This document shows, piece by piece, positions 14,351 to 25,146 of a stretch of DNA of 64,000 nucleotides. The notes beneath the pieces were generated by a model, which was given only the letters and a program-made list of their open reading frames with translations, had not been told where the DNA came from and made no database searches. Position 1 is the stretch's first letter. The number at the start of each line of letters is the position of its first letter. The translations under genes and the position numbers were made by a program. Source of the DNA: Darksidea phi (taxonomy: Eukaryota; Ascomycota; Dothideomycetes; Pleosporales; Lentitheciaceae). The DNA lies in assembly GCA_030770425.1 (NCBI GenBank), contig JASJFT010000039.1, forward strand, positions 186,001-250,000, given 5' to 3'.

Positions 14351-15642
14351 ATGTCTCCTCACATTTCCAAGCGGCAGGGCTCTGGTTTCACATGTTCTGC
14401 GGGGACTTGGTACGCATGCAATTCAGGTTCCCAGTTCGTTGGGTGCTGCGAGAGCGAGAGCGACCCTTGCTTGCTCGGCTGTGCAGACGGCAATATTCGT
14501 CCTGGCAGCTTCAATCCAAATCAATATGGGAAGTTTCCAGATGCAAGCTGTGGGACAGGAAGCCGCTTCTATACTGTAAGTCAGCTTGTTCCGTTCTGGA
14601 CTCAACATTCTACCCTAATGGAACCTGCTCTTCGAGGTATTATACTCCGAGGCCACTCAACATCGTACTGGCAAGGGGGTGATGACCAGTTGTCATTTGC
14701 GGAATATCATCACTAACATATTTAGTGTGTCGGCGATACTCGAACATTTTGGGGGTGTTGTAAAACAAACCCTTGTTCCAACGGACAAGTATGCCCCACT
14801 GGAGATCTCGTTCCGGCTATCGTCGATCTTCCCGCACAAATCCTAGCGTACCAAGCCACAGGTACAGCAACTTCGTCAACCGCCTCAGCGACGACTATCA
14901 CAAGTACGACGTCGGCGTCAGCAAGCGGGACATCAACTTCAGTGAGCGCAAATGCAATAGCTGCACGCGCCGGGAGCGAGCATCCCGGCAAGAATATAGC
15001 TATTATTGTTGGCGGTGCGGCCGGCGGAGGTGTTGGCCTGGCATTTCTAGTCGGTCTTCTTGTATATTTCATTATGCATACCAGGAAGTCGCGATGCCAG
15101 CACCTGAAGAGTCTTGAACGGAGGCAATCAGACCTCTCTCTTAGGACATATGAGAAAACGGATAAAGGTGGCTCACCAATGACTGAGGGTACGTCCTATC
15201 ACCGATTGCTCGTACCCCCTCCGCTAACATCATATGTGAAGCACCACCGACATACAACTCTCTACAGAGCAACATGCCTGCATTCCCGCATGACCCTCAC
15301 TACTCCCAACAGCGCGCCTATCAATACAGTAACACAGAGCATCACGAGTTGCCAGCTGCACCCAGCAGTCCCAGAAATACATGGCAACCGCAACGTCCGC
15401 GCCGGTCATTAGAACTTCCTAGCAACCTGGCGCAACGGTTAGAACTCAAGAGTCCGGTACCTTCACCACGCACATATGGCACGCCGAGCACTCCCGGGAG
15501 CCCAGCAGGAGATGAACCGGATTGGGCAACACATACTCCACACAGACAACCGGAGAAAGCGTTGGGCATAACAGGCGGGGGTGCTGATAGAATCGAGACG
15601 AAAAGGGATCAGACTGGTTTTAAGGGCTACCACGCTATTTAG
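14351..15642 (+). CDS. Cys-rich single-pass membrane protein with a Pro/Ser-rich tail
   Basis: Three exons: 14351-14575, 14726-15188, 15242-15642; 362 aa. The outside part has two copies of a Cys-rich module: TCSAGTWYACNSGSQFVGCC with DPCLLGC, then YTCVGDTRTFWGCC with NPCSNG. A Thr/Ser-rich stalk follows, then one membrane helix (about 165-190, rich in Gly, IIVGGAAGGG) and a basic stop-transfer MHTRKSR. The cytosolic tail has PPTY and many Ser-Pro sites. Architecture resembles fungal surface proteins with Mid2/SKG6-like membrane segments; a sensing or wall role is inference. No signal peptide is visible at the chosen ATG, and SKRQ just after it looks like a Kex2-type site, so an upstream exon may be missing. 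Confidence 0.7.
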
Positions 15643-16161
15643 CTCGCTGTTTTCCTTGTCCCTTTATACCCACGGCATTGCGCACGCACGCTTTGAGCTC
15701 GATATCTTCTGTTAATGTTTTATTACAATCTGGGTACTATCTTCCGCGATGACGCACACTTTAGTTTGCATGATTCATTCAAGTAATGTCTTCACCGGTC
15801 TTTGAATGTTAGACCTCATGTTGTTATTCTTTCCTGGGCTATTACCGTGAGTTGATGGATATCTCTTACACGACGAATACGATGATGCAAACTCCGATGA
15901 AGTTCTACTCGTTACTAAAAGCTTTAGTCACTATTCGTGCCACACCGCGCAATCGGGATTTCAGACGAGGGCACCGTTTGCGCTTGCGTAAGCAGTTTTG
16001 AAGGCTATCAAAGCTACTTCAGCGGAGAGGGCAACGCGCATGACAGAACAGAATTCTAGTAGCATAAGAGCTAGGTGCACTGTGTACAACAAGAAGGCTT
16101 GAAGCGATTTTGCACTCAATATGCACTTGCTATTTATGCAACTCTACATGCGCACTGACCA
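15643..16161. other. Intergenic region between convergent genes
   Basis: About 520 bases containing the 3' ends of the Cys-rich membrane protein (plus) and the MFS permease (minus). AT-richer than its surroundings; no open frame with protein character. Confidence 0.6.
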
Positions 16162-17694
16162 CTATAAGACGTAGCGGAAAAGAAGGCCAGGGCCGTTTTC
16201 GACACCTTCATGACCTACAGCATTATCCGCCTTGCGGTTCAGCTTCTGAAGCCAAAAGCGTAGGATAAGTGACCCAGCGGCGCAGCATAGAAGTGCTACT
16301 GTCAAGACTATGCATCCCATGCGGTAGAGCCTAGAAATCAATGTTAGCTCAGGACCCTCTCATGAGTTGGTAAAGGGAGATACTTACGGCGCACTCCAGG
16401 CAGGATACAGGTAAGCTGTCGCGGCGTTCGTGGCGTTCGAAACGGCGGTCGCAAGAGCGAGGGCAACAGCCCGCTTCGATTTAGGTCGGGGAATGGTTGC
16501 TGATACCCAAGACAAAATGATCTGGAAGGCGGAGAAAGATCCCATGGCTTGCAGGAACATAGCAAAATACCGCGCGCCCGTATTGTACGTGGACATGGAA
16601 ATGATTTGACCGACAGCGGAGATGAGGCACGCCGTGACAATGTGGAAGCAGTGTTCACCGGAGCGTCCAGAATGCCATGAATTCGTGATCGAGAACAGAA
16701 ATGCCAGAAAGTATGGGGGAGAAGTGAGCAGGAGCGTTTCGACCCGGGGAAACCCAAGTGTCTTGACGATGGAGGGGAAGAAATATGTGAAGCTCATCGA
16801 AACGACGGCGCATGTCTGAATGAACACAAGCAGGTACACCTTCGGATCGGCCATCGCTGCCTTCAGTCCAACAAACACCGACTCTTTGACTTCGTCCGCC
16901 ACACCATCGTTCTCACGGTTGAGTCGCCACTGCGCCATTGCGGTCTCTTCCGGAGATAGGAAGGAGGTGTTCGAGGGGTAGTTTGGAAGAAGCATGTATC
17001 CCGCAAACGCCACGAGGACTGTCAGAGCACCTTCGATGATGAAAATCCATCTCCACGACGGGTAACCACCGAGTCCCTCCATTCCGTCCACGATGCCAGC
17101 CGCAATGAGACCTCCAAATGCTGAAGATAGCGTGTAGCCGGAGTAGAAAGTGGCGATTCGGCTTGGTAGCTCCTTGCGGGTATACCAACAGGAGAGGAAG
17201 AAGATACATCCGGGGAAATAGGGCGCCTCCGTAACGCCAACGAGAAATCTCAGCACGACCAAACCGGCGAAATTCTGTACGAATCCCGTAGCTCCTGAGA
17301 CGACACCCCAGACAATGACAACCGTTGGTAGGTACAACCTCGGCTTGAAAATCGAGAGAAGCATGTTCGATGGCACCATCATGGAGATGTAACCAGCCCA
17401 CAGTACCATGACGGCGGTTTGGTACTGCACATCGTCGATGCCTAGCGAGTCCTCCAAACCTCCGAGGCGCGCATTAGCAATGGCATTTCGATCAAGGACG
17501 TTGAGCAAGAAGAGGATGATCAAGATGGGGAGCGATCGAAGGTCGATTTTGCGGACGAGCTTCTTTTCGATGGTGGCCAACTGCTCCGGCGTGTAGTGGC
17601 GAAGAATTTCAGGAACGTTATTATGAGTTCCAGTTGTGGTTTCGATTTGCTCAGGAGCTAATTCCTTCTCAATGGATCTCCTGTCGACGTCCAT
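16162..17694 (-). CDS. MFS permease of the anion:cation symporter (Dal5/Tna1-like) family
   Basis: Two exons: 17694-16388 and 16330-16162; 491 aa. Members import organic anions such as allantoate, nicotinate, tartrate or sugar acids with protons. The first helix begins RSLPILIILFLLNVLDRNAIANARLGG, the family hallmark (DR-x-x-I/N), and twelve hydrophobic segments follow with a central loop after LPNYP. Conserved RFLVGVTEAPYFPG and WYTRKELPSR (loop motif of this family) are present. The ATG at 17694 (MDVDRRSIEKE) was preferred over 17778 because the upstream part is not family-like. The short second exon adds the last helix and a charged tail. It is divergent from the aldolase gene across 543 bp, the arrangement expected for a co-regulated transporter and enzyme. 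Confidence 0.87.
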
Positions 17695-18237
17695 AATAGC
17701 GGGCTGAGTGATGCAATGTACCGAGGAGGGGGAGAAAAGTGTTGTCGTAGGCTCAACAACGGCCGGGAGCGCAACCAACTAACGCTACGACGATCCCCAC
17801 AAACTCCTGGGGACCCCAGCTTTTATATTTCACCCCATGATTCCGCTCGAATCGTTAGTCCCAAAGAACCCGTCACAGTGACTTGTTTGCGGGGAAGCTT
17901 ACCTAGACTCGAAGATTGTCCGTCTAGGAAAATTTCCGATCGCGACAGGTCACAGATGGTACGATAGTAGTCGGCAATAGATCCGAGATGTCGGCGATTT
18001 TGCCGATTTGTTAGTAATGTTGATGGCTGGGGCACCCCGCCGCTACTGGGAAGGTTCGGTGGTTCGGAACTGCGAAGGAACGATTCCGAAAGGAGGGGTG
18101 AGATCGTCCAAGTTCATCTAAGTTGATTGCGTTGTTTTTTCAACGATTGAACGAAGAGCTTGCTGTCGTGAACGCCGTCCGTCCTTCCTCCTTTCTAACC
18201 TCTCGTCGACGCAAAAGATTTGATATCACCACCGAAG
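17695..18237. promoter_or_regulatory. Divergent promoter of the MFS permease and aldolase genes
   Basis: 543 bases between two start codons facing away from each other. It holds a TATA box for the permease and a CT-rich leader (18170-18200) before the aldolase ATG. CGG/CCG triplets, the half-sites of Zn2Cys6 factors, occur (for example near 18038-18065: CCGCCGC, CGGTGGTTCGG), which would suit control by the regulator at 23-25 kb; this is suggestive only. Confidence 0.5.
17821..17827 (-). promoter_or_regulatory. TATA box of the MFS permease gene
   Basis: TATAAAA on the minus strand, 127 bases upstream of the permease ATG. Confidence 0.55.
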
Positions 18238-19172
18238 ATGGCACCCGATCTCTCCCAGAACCGCGCACTCAAGATCGTCACTCACGCCGCAAAGAACAAA
18301 TACGCAGTTCCTGCGATATGCTGCTACAACATCGAATCCATTATTGCCTCAGTAAAAGCTGCAGAAGCCAAAAGATCGCCGGTGCTCATACAGCTATTCC
18401 CATGGGCCATCCATTTCGCAGGCGGCATCCTCGTGCACGCCGCGAAAGAAGCTGCAGATAATGCGAAAGTGAGTACCGCAGACCACAGAGCGGCAACTAG
18501 AATACTAATCCAGTTTTGCAGGTTCCGGTAGGCGTCCACATGGACCACGCACAAACCCCCGAAATTGTCAAGCAAGCCGCCGATCTGAAGGGTTTCGACG
18601 GCATCATGGTCGACATGTCGCACTACGAGAAAGAAGAGAACTTCCGCCTAACAAAAGAGCTGGTTCAATACTGCAATGAGCGTGGCATCATCACCGAAGC
18701 CGAACCAGGCCGTATCGACGGCGGTGAGGACGGCGTAGGCGACGTCTCAGCTCTCGGTCTTGAAGCTATCCTCACCACCCCCGAACAAGCCGAAGACTTT
18801 GTCTCGCTCGGTATAAACTGGCTCGCGCCCGCCTTCGGAAACGTGCACGGGAAATACGGACCTAGGGGCCCGCAATTGGACTACGAGCGATTGAAGAGAG
18901 TGTATGGAAAGGTGGGGGATAGAGTGGATTTGGTTCTGCATGGAGCGGGCAAGGAGTACTTCAGTAATGAGAAGATGCTTAGAAGTGTAATTGAGTGCGG
19001 TGTTGCGAAGATCAACTTGAACGATGCGGTTAATGATTCGTTTTTGAGAGTTATGAAGGAGAAGGCGGGGAATACGCCGTTGACGGCGCTGTTAGAGGAG
19101 GCAACGAATGAGATGCAGAAGGATGTTGAGAATCATATGGATTGGATGGGTTCGACAGGACAGGCTTGGTAG
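18238..19172 (+). CDS. Class II ketose-bisphosphate aldolase (short GatY/KbaY-like form)
   Basis: Two exons: 18238-18468 and 18522-19172; 293 aa. Class II aldolases use Zn2+ to split a ketose (bis)phosphate into dihydroxyacetone phosphate and an aldehyde. The signature VHMDHAQ gives catalytic Asp85 and metal ligand His86; EAEPGRIDGGEDG matches the second signature; metal/substrate histidines sit in GNVHGKYGP and VLHGAG, followed by INLNDA. At 293 aa it is closer in size to bacterial tagatose-bisphosphate/YihT-like short enzymes than to the 359-aa glycolytic Fba1, so I do not call it the glycolytic enzyme. Neighbours are a divergent anion permease and a convergent DenD-like dehydrogenase, suggesting a role in sugar-acid breakdown. 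Its exact substrate is open. Confidence 0.85.
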
Positions 19173-19371
19173 ACGATAAGTAGTACGATATATCTCTCTA
19201 TTAATTATGAGCGTTGCTGTACGAGAGTCTTAAATTGGGTTGTGGGCCGCTCAACGCTTTATGATCGTTGAATACTAAATTTGAAATGCAGCGCACATAT
19301 TTGCTTCAGTAATATGACCATGTATTGCAGTAAAAAATGTCGAATTAAGCGTATCTATCTACTGCTTCGAC

Positions 19372-20412
19372 CTATGATACAGCCTCAACAGCCTGTACCT
19401 TGACGTTGTCGACCTTGCCATTTGCCCGTCCATTCACCTCATCCACCTTTGCTTTCGACGCCAACCCCTCTACGTAATCTCTCACAATCTCATCAAATCC
19501 TGTATCCCTCACAAACCCCAAATCTAACGCCTTCTTATTGTCAAAATCTGCAGGCCAAGAATTCAAGATCTTCTTCAACGTAGGCTCTTCCTTCATCTCA
19601 AGCAAGTCAAGCTTGTCTTTGCCTCCTACCTTCGCGAGGGAGTCCATCATATCCTGTATTGAAACACCGATGCCGGGGAAATTAAGGCTGCGGTCGACCT
19701 TGCTTAGTCGATTGAGGTCGAGCTTTGTGGCGGCGTATACGAGATTCTGGACCAGAATGCGGGGAGAGCAGAGCCAGTGCCTCCACTGCCTGTCTTCAAT
19801 GGGAATGACGCATTTGATCCCATTCATTGGCTCGCGTATCATACCACTCAAGAATGAACTCGCGGCAGCTGTAGGCTTGCCTGGCCGTACTGAAACAGTA
19901 GGGAACCGTAGCGAGATGCCGTCAATGAAGCCGCGACGTGTGTATTCCATAATGAGGTACTCGCACATCATCTTCTCAGCTCCATAGCTCGTCTCTGGCG
20001 TTGGCATCTGAGCTTCAGTAACAGGCAGCGTAACAGAGGAATTGTATACTGCTTGGCTTGAGGCGTATATTACTCTTGCTCCAGGACATGTCTTTCTGAC
20101 AGTCTCGAGAAGGGCGCGAGTAGCATCGAAGTTGGCTTTCATACCTAGCTCAAAATCGGCTTCTGCGCCTGAGGACATGATGCCGTGGAAGACGTAGACG
20201 GTATGAATGTCTTTTGTTACGACAGAGGTCGATTGTGAGCACAAGTCTGCTTTGATAGCTTTGGCTTGGCTTGAGAATCGAGCATCGGAAGGAATGGGAG
20301 GCTCGATAATATCGGTGAGGATGAGGGAGTGTGCGCCGTTCTCATCATCAAGGAGTTGCTTTGCTACCAGTTGGCCAATGAAGCCGGCAGCTCCTGTGAT
20401 GAGAATACGCAT
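19372..20412 (-). CDS. DenD-like NAD-dependent epimerase/dehydratase (D-erythronate dehydrogenase family)
   Basis: Single exon, 346 aa. Extended short-chain dehydrogenase fold: MRILITGAAGFIG at the N-terminus binds NAD, and Tyr143-Gly-Ala-Glu-Lys147 is the catalytic YxxxK. FHGIMSSGAEADFELGM, RFPTVSVRPGKPTAAASSF and the SGMIREP segment are characteristic of DenD, which in bacteria oxidises D-erythronate at C2 in four-carbon acid-sugar catabolism. ATG 20412 was chosen over 20523 because it starts the Rossmann strand exactly. It converges with the aldolase gene (199 bp apart) and diverges from the flavocytochrome gene (439 bp). The enzyme could act on another aldonate; the family call is firmer than the substrate. 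Confidence 0.8.
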   Translation of the reverse strand: MRILITGAAGFIGQLVAKQLLDDENGAHSLILTDIIEPPIPSDARFSSQAKAIKADLCSQSTSVVTKDIHTVYVFHGIMSSGAEADFELGMKANFDATRALLETVRKTCPGARVIYASSQAVYNSSVTLPVTEAQMPTPETSYGAEKMMCEYLIMEYTRRGFIDGISLRFPTVSVRPGKPTAAASSFLSGMIREPMNGIKCVIPIEDRQWRHWLCSPRILVQNLVYAATKLDLNRLSKVDRSLNFPGIGVSIQDMMDSLAKVGGKDKLDLLEMKEEPTLKKILNSWPADFDNKKALDLGFVRDTGFDEIVRDYVEGLASKAKVDEVNGRANGKVDNVKVQAVEAVS

Positions 20413-20851
20413 TACGCCTTCGATTGTATGAGAGGCAGTATTTAGCAGTAGTTCCGAAAGCGTTCCGAAAGCCAATAATTGGGGTAAGATGGAATAGTTG
20501 AAGGGCGTACGAAGCCATGCCACCTTTCCTAGATATACCTAGGTACGCTCTGGCAATGCATCGGCAGGCTGTTTCCGGACGCAATAGCGCCCATGGAGCT
20601 TTTCGCGACTCTTGCTTGCCGCTCGCCATATCCGCCGAAGTTAGATACGATCATCAGACGCGGGTCTTCGTCAGGATGCAGGATCGCCGCCGAGAGCGAA
20701 AGCCATCGGCTCTGTCGCCGGACCCACTTGTCGGCAAAGTAGCTCGGCAGAAAGTCGAGCTCAGCACCTTCCGTGGCCAAACAAAAGCGTTCCGATATAA
20801 GCGTAAAGTCGCGCCACAGATTCAACAGTTGTGTGAAACGTATCGTAAAAG
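20413..20851. promoter_or_regulatory. Divergent promoter of the DenD-like and flavocytochrome genes
   Basis: 439 bases between divergent start codons. Contains several CGG/CCG triplets (for example 20573-20579 TCCGGAC, 20712 CGCCGGACC), compatible with Zn2Cys6 binding but not diagnostic. No TATA box seen. The open frames across it are shadows. Confidence 0.45.
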
Positions 20852-22542
20852 ATGGCAGACTCAGTTGTTTCGGTGGAAGAGATTAAGAAGCATTCAAGCG
20901 AGGATGACTGTTGGATTGTGGTTGATGACGTGGTTTGGGACATAACGGAATTCGTTCCGACACATCCTGGTGGTACCGATAGTAAGTACGTTTTGAGTGT
21001 CAATGTGTTGCACTCTTGTAATGGGTTTCAAGTTATATACAAGCATGCCGGCCATGATGCCTCACTCGCGTATAGCTCCGTCCACTCCCCGTCACTCATC
21101 GCGAAAACTCTTGGACCTACCAAAAGAAAAGGCAAAATCGATTCTTCAACAGCTACGGACCTGTTAAAGCCACCACCAACAGAGGACGCCCAGCCGAAGC
21201 TAGAAATTGGCGCAAAACCACCCTTGACCACTCTTATGAACAGTTATGACTTTGAGACTGTTGCGGAAAAGACCTTGACGAAGAAGTCTTGGGCGTTTTA
21301 CTCTTCAGCTGCGACGAATCTAGTAACAAGAGATGCAAACCGGAGCATGTTTGATCGGATATGGTTTCGTCCGAGATTATTGAGAAACATTCGAAATATT
21401 GATACTAGGACCACGATTCTGGGGCAGGATGTAAAATTGCCATTTTTCGTCAGTCCGGCTGCGATGGCGAGGTTGGCACATCCGGATGGTGAGCTTGCGT
21501 TGGCAAGAGGTTGTGAGAAGTTTGGTATTGCTCAATGTGTATGTGTGTCAACGACCTACCTTTTTAAATATGATACCGATGGGTGTAGGTCTCAACGAAT
21601 GCATCTTATACAATGGCCGAAATTACATCGAGCGTACAACCGGAGTCAATACCATTCTTCTTCCAGCTCTACGTCAACAAAGACCGATCCGCTTCAGAAG
21701 CCCTCCTTAGGGATGCGGAGAAGAATGGTATCAAGGGAGTCTGGTTCACCATCGACGGTCCCGTACAAGGCAAACGAGAAGGAGACGAGCGTGTCAAAGT
21801 TGAATCGGCAACCTTCGCCAAAGCAGCGATTAGTGGCGCCACTGCGACTAACGATACAAAAGGTGGAGGCCTCGGACGGACAATGGGCGGATACATCGAC
21901 GACACTTTCAACTGGGATGATATAGCGTGGCTTCGCAAAGCGACAAAGCTGCCTATTGTTGCAAAGGGTGTCCAAACGGCCGAAGATGCTGTTCTGGCTG
22001 TGAAACATGGACTGGATGGCATCGTCATAACCAACCATGGAGGCCGCAATCTCGATACGTAAGATTCTGCTCCAATTTGAGTGCGCTTCATAGAGCCAAC
22101 TGACGCATTTCCAGCTCCCCACCATCACTCCTCACTCTTTTAGAGATTCGGCGCCATCATCCGGAGGTCTTCCAGCACCTCGAGGTCTACATCGACTGTG
22201 GAGTTCGAAGAGGCACTGATATAGTCAAAGCTTTATGTCTCGGAGCGAAGGCTGTAGGAATGGGAAGGCCCTTCCTCTACTCACTAACGTACGGTCAAGA
22301 GGGCGTTGAACACTTCATCGACAGTAAGTATGCCTAGACAGAGACGAACCCAACTTTGCTAACCTGGTTTGCCAGTCATGAAGGATGAGATGGAGACAAC
22401 AATGCGTCTGCTGGGCATCACGCACCTCTCTCAATGCCATCCTCGGTATCTCAACATCTGCGACGTCGAGCATCTTATTCCAAAGTCTCTGGATTCACCA
22501 CTTCCAGAGATTCCGCGCTATGCACCACGGTCAAAACTGTAA
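20852..22542 (+). CDS. Flavocytochrome b2-type FMN hydroxy-acid dehydrogenase with a peroxisomal SKL tail
   Basis: Five exons: 20852-20981, 21033-21538, 21589-22058, 22115-22323, 22376-22542; 493 aa. An N-terminal cytochrome b5 domain (heme ligands His38 in HPGG and His61 in SVHSPS, 23 residues apart as in yeast Cyb2) is fused to an FMN-dependent alpha-hydroxy-acid dehydrogenase domain. The active site is NHGGRNLD with His362 and Arg365. Yeast Cyb2 oxidises L-lactate in the mitochondrial intermembrane space behind a long presequence; here the b5 domain starts at residue 6, so there is no room for a presequence, and the protein ends Ser-Lys-Leu, a canonical PTS1. Peroxisomal location is therefore predicted. 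Substrate may be lactate, glycolate or another 2-hydroxy acid. It sits between a DenD-like dehydrogenase and a Zn2Cys6 regulator. Confidence 0.88.
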
Positions 22543-23050
22543 GTTTTGCCGGTGTAATTTCGATACTGGCCCAGCTGCCTCCTTGGTGGCTCAGTATCAC
22601 GGATTTTCCTCCTCCATACTTTTGCTGCAAAGGTGCATGGAAAATTTTACAGACGCCGCAAATGCTTTTGCATTGTTAAGCAGAAGAAGTATGGTTGATC
22701 TATTACACCACTCCATCTCCTAACTCGCTGAGAGAAATCTTGTGGTGGTGCAAGTCCTAGTGAGGGAAGAAGGCTAAACTAGGTATGCTTTCAATCTTGG
22801 GGCTCGCGTCTAGGAGAAGCGTTATAGTAATTCAGGCAGATGGTTCTCGAACTAGCAAACTTGAGTCGGCTTATGTAATACGAAGATGTGTTATTGGGCT
22901 ACTCCGTTCGAGAAACTATGTATAGACGTGTAATACCATCAAGGGTACCACATGCAAGAATGTCAGAGGGTTGGAGTAATAATTGCATGACTGGTAACCC
23001 AGACGTGTGCAGTGTATTCAACCCTCTTTCGTGAGGAAATGAGTTATTAC
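22543..23050. other. Intergenic region between convergent genes
   Basis: About 510 AT-rich bases with the 3' ends of the flavocytochrome gene (plus) and the Zn2Cys6 regulator (minus). No credible gene. Confidence 0.6.
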
Positions 23051-25146
23051 TTATGCCGGCCAAAGATCAAACTCGTTTGATGCTGCCTGGCTTAGGAACG
23101 TTTCGTCGAATCCGAAGCCGTAGGACCCGATTAGATCGTACATGTTGTACCCATCCATGAATTGAGCTGTTGAGCCATCTACACTCATGACGTTTAAAAC
23201 TTCCGAGGGCCGCGTCTCGCTTGTTTCGGGTTGGATTAGAGGCACTGCGCTAGTGCTCGCTGGAGTTCCGGGCGTATCGAAATGCTTCAACAGCTCGTTG
23301 GTACCACGAGCAATATGTCTGGTGAGATGCTTCTCATTCAAACTTTCTGCGACCTTTGCAAGGAAGTTTGCAGACCGTCTCGAAAGCGAGAGCACCTGCC
23401 CGATGTTGAAGTTCAGACCAAGCCCTATGGGTTCCGTTGCCCACTCCGGTGACGCTGCTTGAGCAATTCCACCCCATGTTTTCGCCATTTTTAGTAGGAA
23501 AGTTGCGCAAAAAGCGACCATAGTATGGGTAAATATTGGTACAGCGGTCATCGCTCTTCGGAGATCCGGTTCCTCAAAGATGAGGGTCAGGGTGCTGGTG
23601 GCTGCAGATATAGCGATATTGGCAGCTTCTCGGCGATCGTAAGAGAGTGTCTCCGAGGAGGCCGCGCTTGGAGGGGGTAGTGCACGTAACGCAAGCGAGT
23701 TGAGTTGGAAGCGTGCGAAATGGTAGTATAATACGATGCCTTTGGAAGGGTACGATCCAATAGGTGCACTGTCTGCGGATCTAGGTTGCCATAAAAGCCG
23801 CCACTGTTCGATTGCAAAGTTGAACATGCGCAGTTGTTGAAAGTCTGCTTCCGCAAGGGGCTGGTCTGGATCGCTTCCAAAGGTCATGTAGGCTTCTGTA
23901 AGAGTTTTGAACAGAGCTACCTGCGCGCACAGCCTGATGTCGCCGGGCATCGTATGCGGGCTATCCAGGAACCTTTCGATGTTCTTGGTAGCGACGTCCT
24001 CATGGACCAGCGGCGGTCGTCCATACGCTATGCTGAATTGACGCTCGCATACGTATACTGCGTACCATAGTCGAACAGCATCTCGCTGGTCCGCATGGCC
24101 TCGCATCAGCTTGTGGTATGCTTGATGCAAGTTCATCTCGATCGCATTACGAACAGCTAAGCCTGAAAGCTTGTAGCTCACATTGGAAAGATAGAGGGCT
24201 GCGAGACATAGCGCTCGGACGTCATCAAGACCATTGACTCGAGAAAGACAAGTACTATAAGTTAAAGTGACGAAAACGTTATAGCACTTCTGTAAGGCTT
24301 CGGACCTGTTAGGGGTATGCATCGCTGCTATTGTAAGGACCGTGGCAGCTAGAAGGGTGGAATGGCGTCGTACCGCCTGGAGGGTGTGATGAGGAACCAG
24401 CAGGCCGGCCCAGAGAAGCTGATGCATATTTTCCATGTACGAGCTGAACAGGTTCTCAGCTTCAGTTTGCGAGACGATGCCTTGGCCGATGAAGTCTTCC
24501 TCCATAGAATTGGTGCCTGACTTTCGACCTATGTTACTTCGTAGGTTACGTATCCGTGTGAGGTCGTATAGACTCCTCATCGGTGCTGGCACTAATTCAG
24601 GCTCTTCATCCAAATCAGGTTCGATTGAATTTTCACGTGTCATGTCCATCGGAGGGACGACCATGGTCGTGCGAGTTCCATTCTCAGATGGATTTGGAGG
24701 ATTGATGACCGTCGCGACGGGAGTCTTCTCAACCACCGATACGAGATCTGGAAGCTTGTTGTGCCGAAGTAGAAGCTGAACAGCAGACCGCAACTGAGAG
24801 AGCTCTATTGCCGTGTTTGCTTTCCATCTACGCCCGTTAGCGAACCAATTTCTTCGAAGAAACTCGATAGTTCTTACAATGCATCCTCATCCCGAAATCT
24901 TTGGTTGGGATTGTGAGGGACACATTCAAGATTACTGCGAAGGCATTTGGAACACTTGTGCTCGCCGGCCACTGGCTCGCATTTGATCTTATGTCTCTTG
25001 CATTCGGCGCCTGCATGCAGTGTAAGTAAGAAAAATTAGGCGGCCAAGGCGCATAACTCACATGCTCTGATCTTTGTGATGCGAGCGGCCTGGGACTGTG
25101 GACCGGTGCTGTGTTCAACATCTTCATGTGGACGTTTCTGCGCCAT
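23051..25146 (-). CDS. Zn2Cys6 fungal transcription factor
   Basis: Three exons: 25146-25062, 25010-24878, 24827-23051; 664 aa. The DNA-binding domain lies at residues 29-58 with spacing C-x2-C-x6-C-x8-C-x2-C-x6-C (CAECKRHKIKC then CSKCLRSNLEC); the first Cys codon is split by intron 1. A short linker and coiled-coil-like segment (AIELSQLRSAVQLLLR) follow. The middle homology region (fungal_trans) includes YLSNVSYKLSGLAVRNAIEM and YAVYVCERQFSIAYGRPPLV. The spliced start is needed for the zinc cluster; the long last exon alone would lack it. Being at the end of the permease/aldolase/DenD/flavocytochrome block makes it a candidate local regulator, which is inference. The Leu-rich middle region is typical of the family. 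Confidence 0.85.

Noticed and set aside
21588..22062. Open frame starting at an internal ATG as a separate oxidase gene
   Set aside because: It is exon 3 of the flavocytochrome gene; canonical introns on both sides restore one protein.
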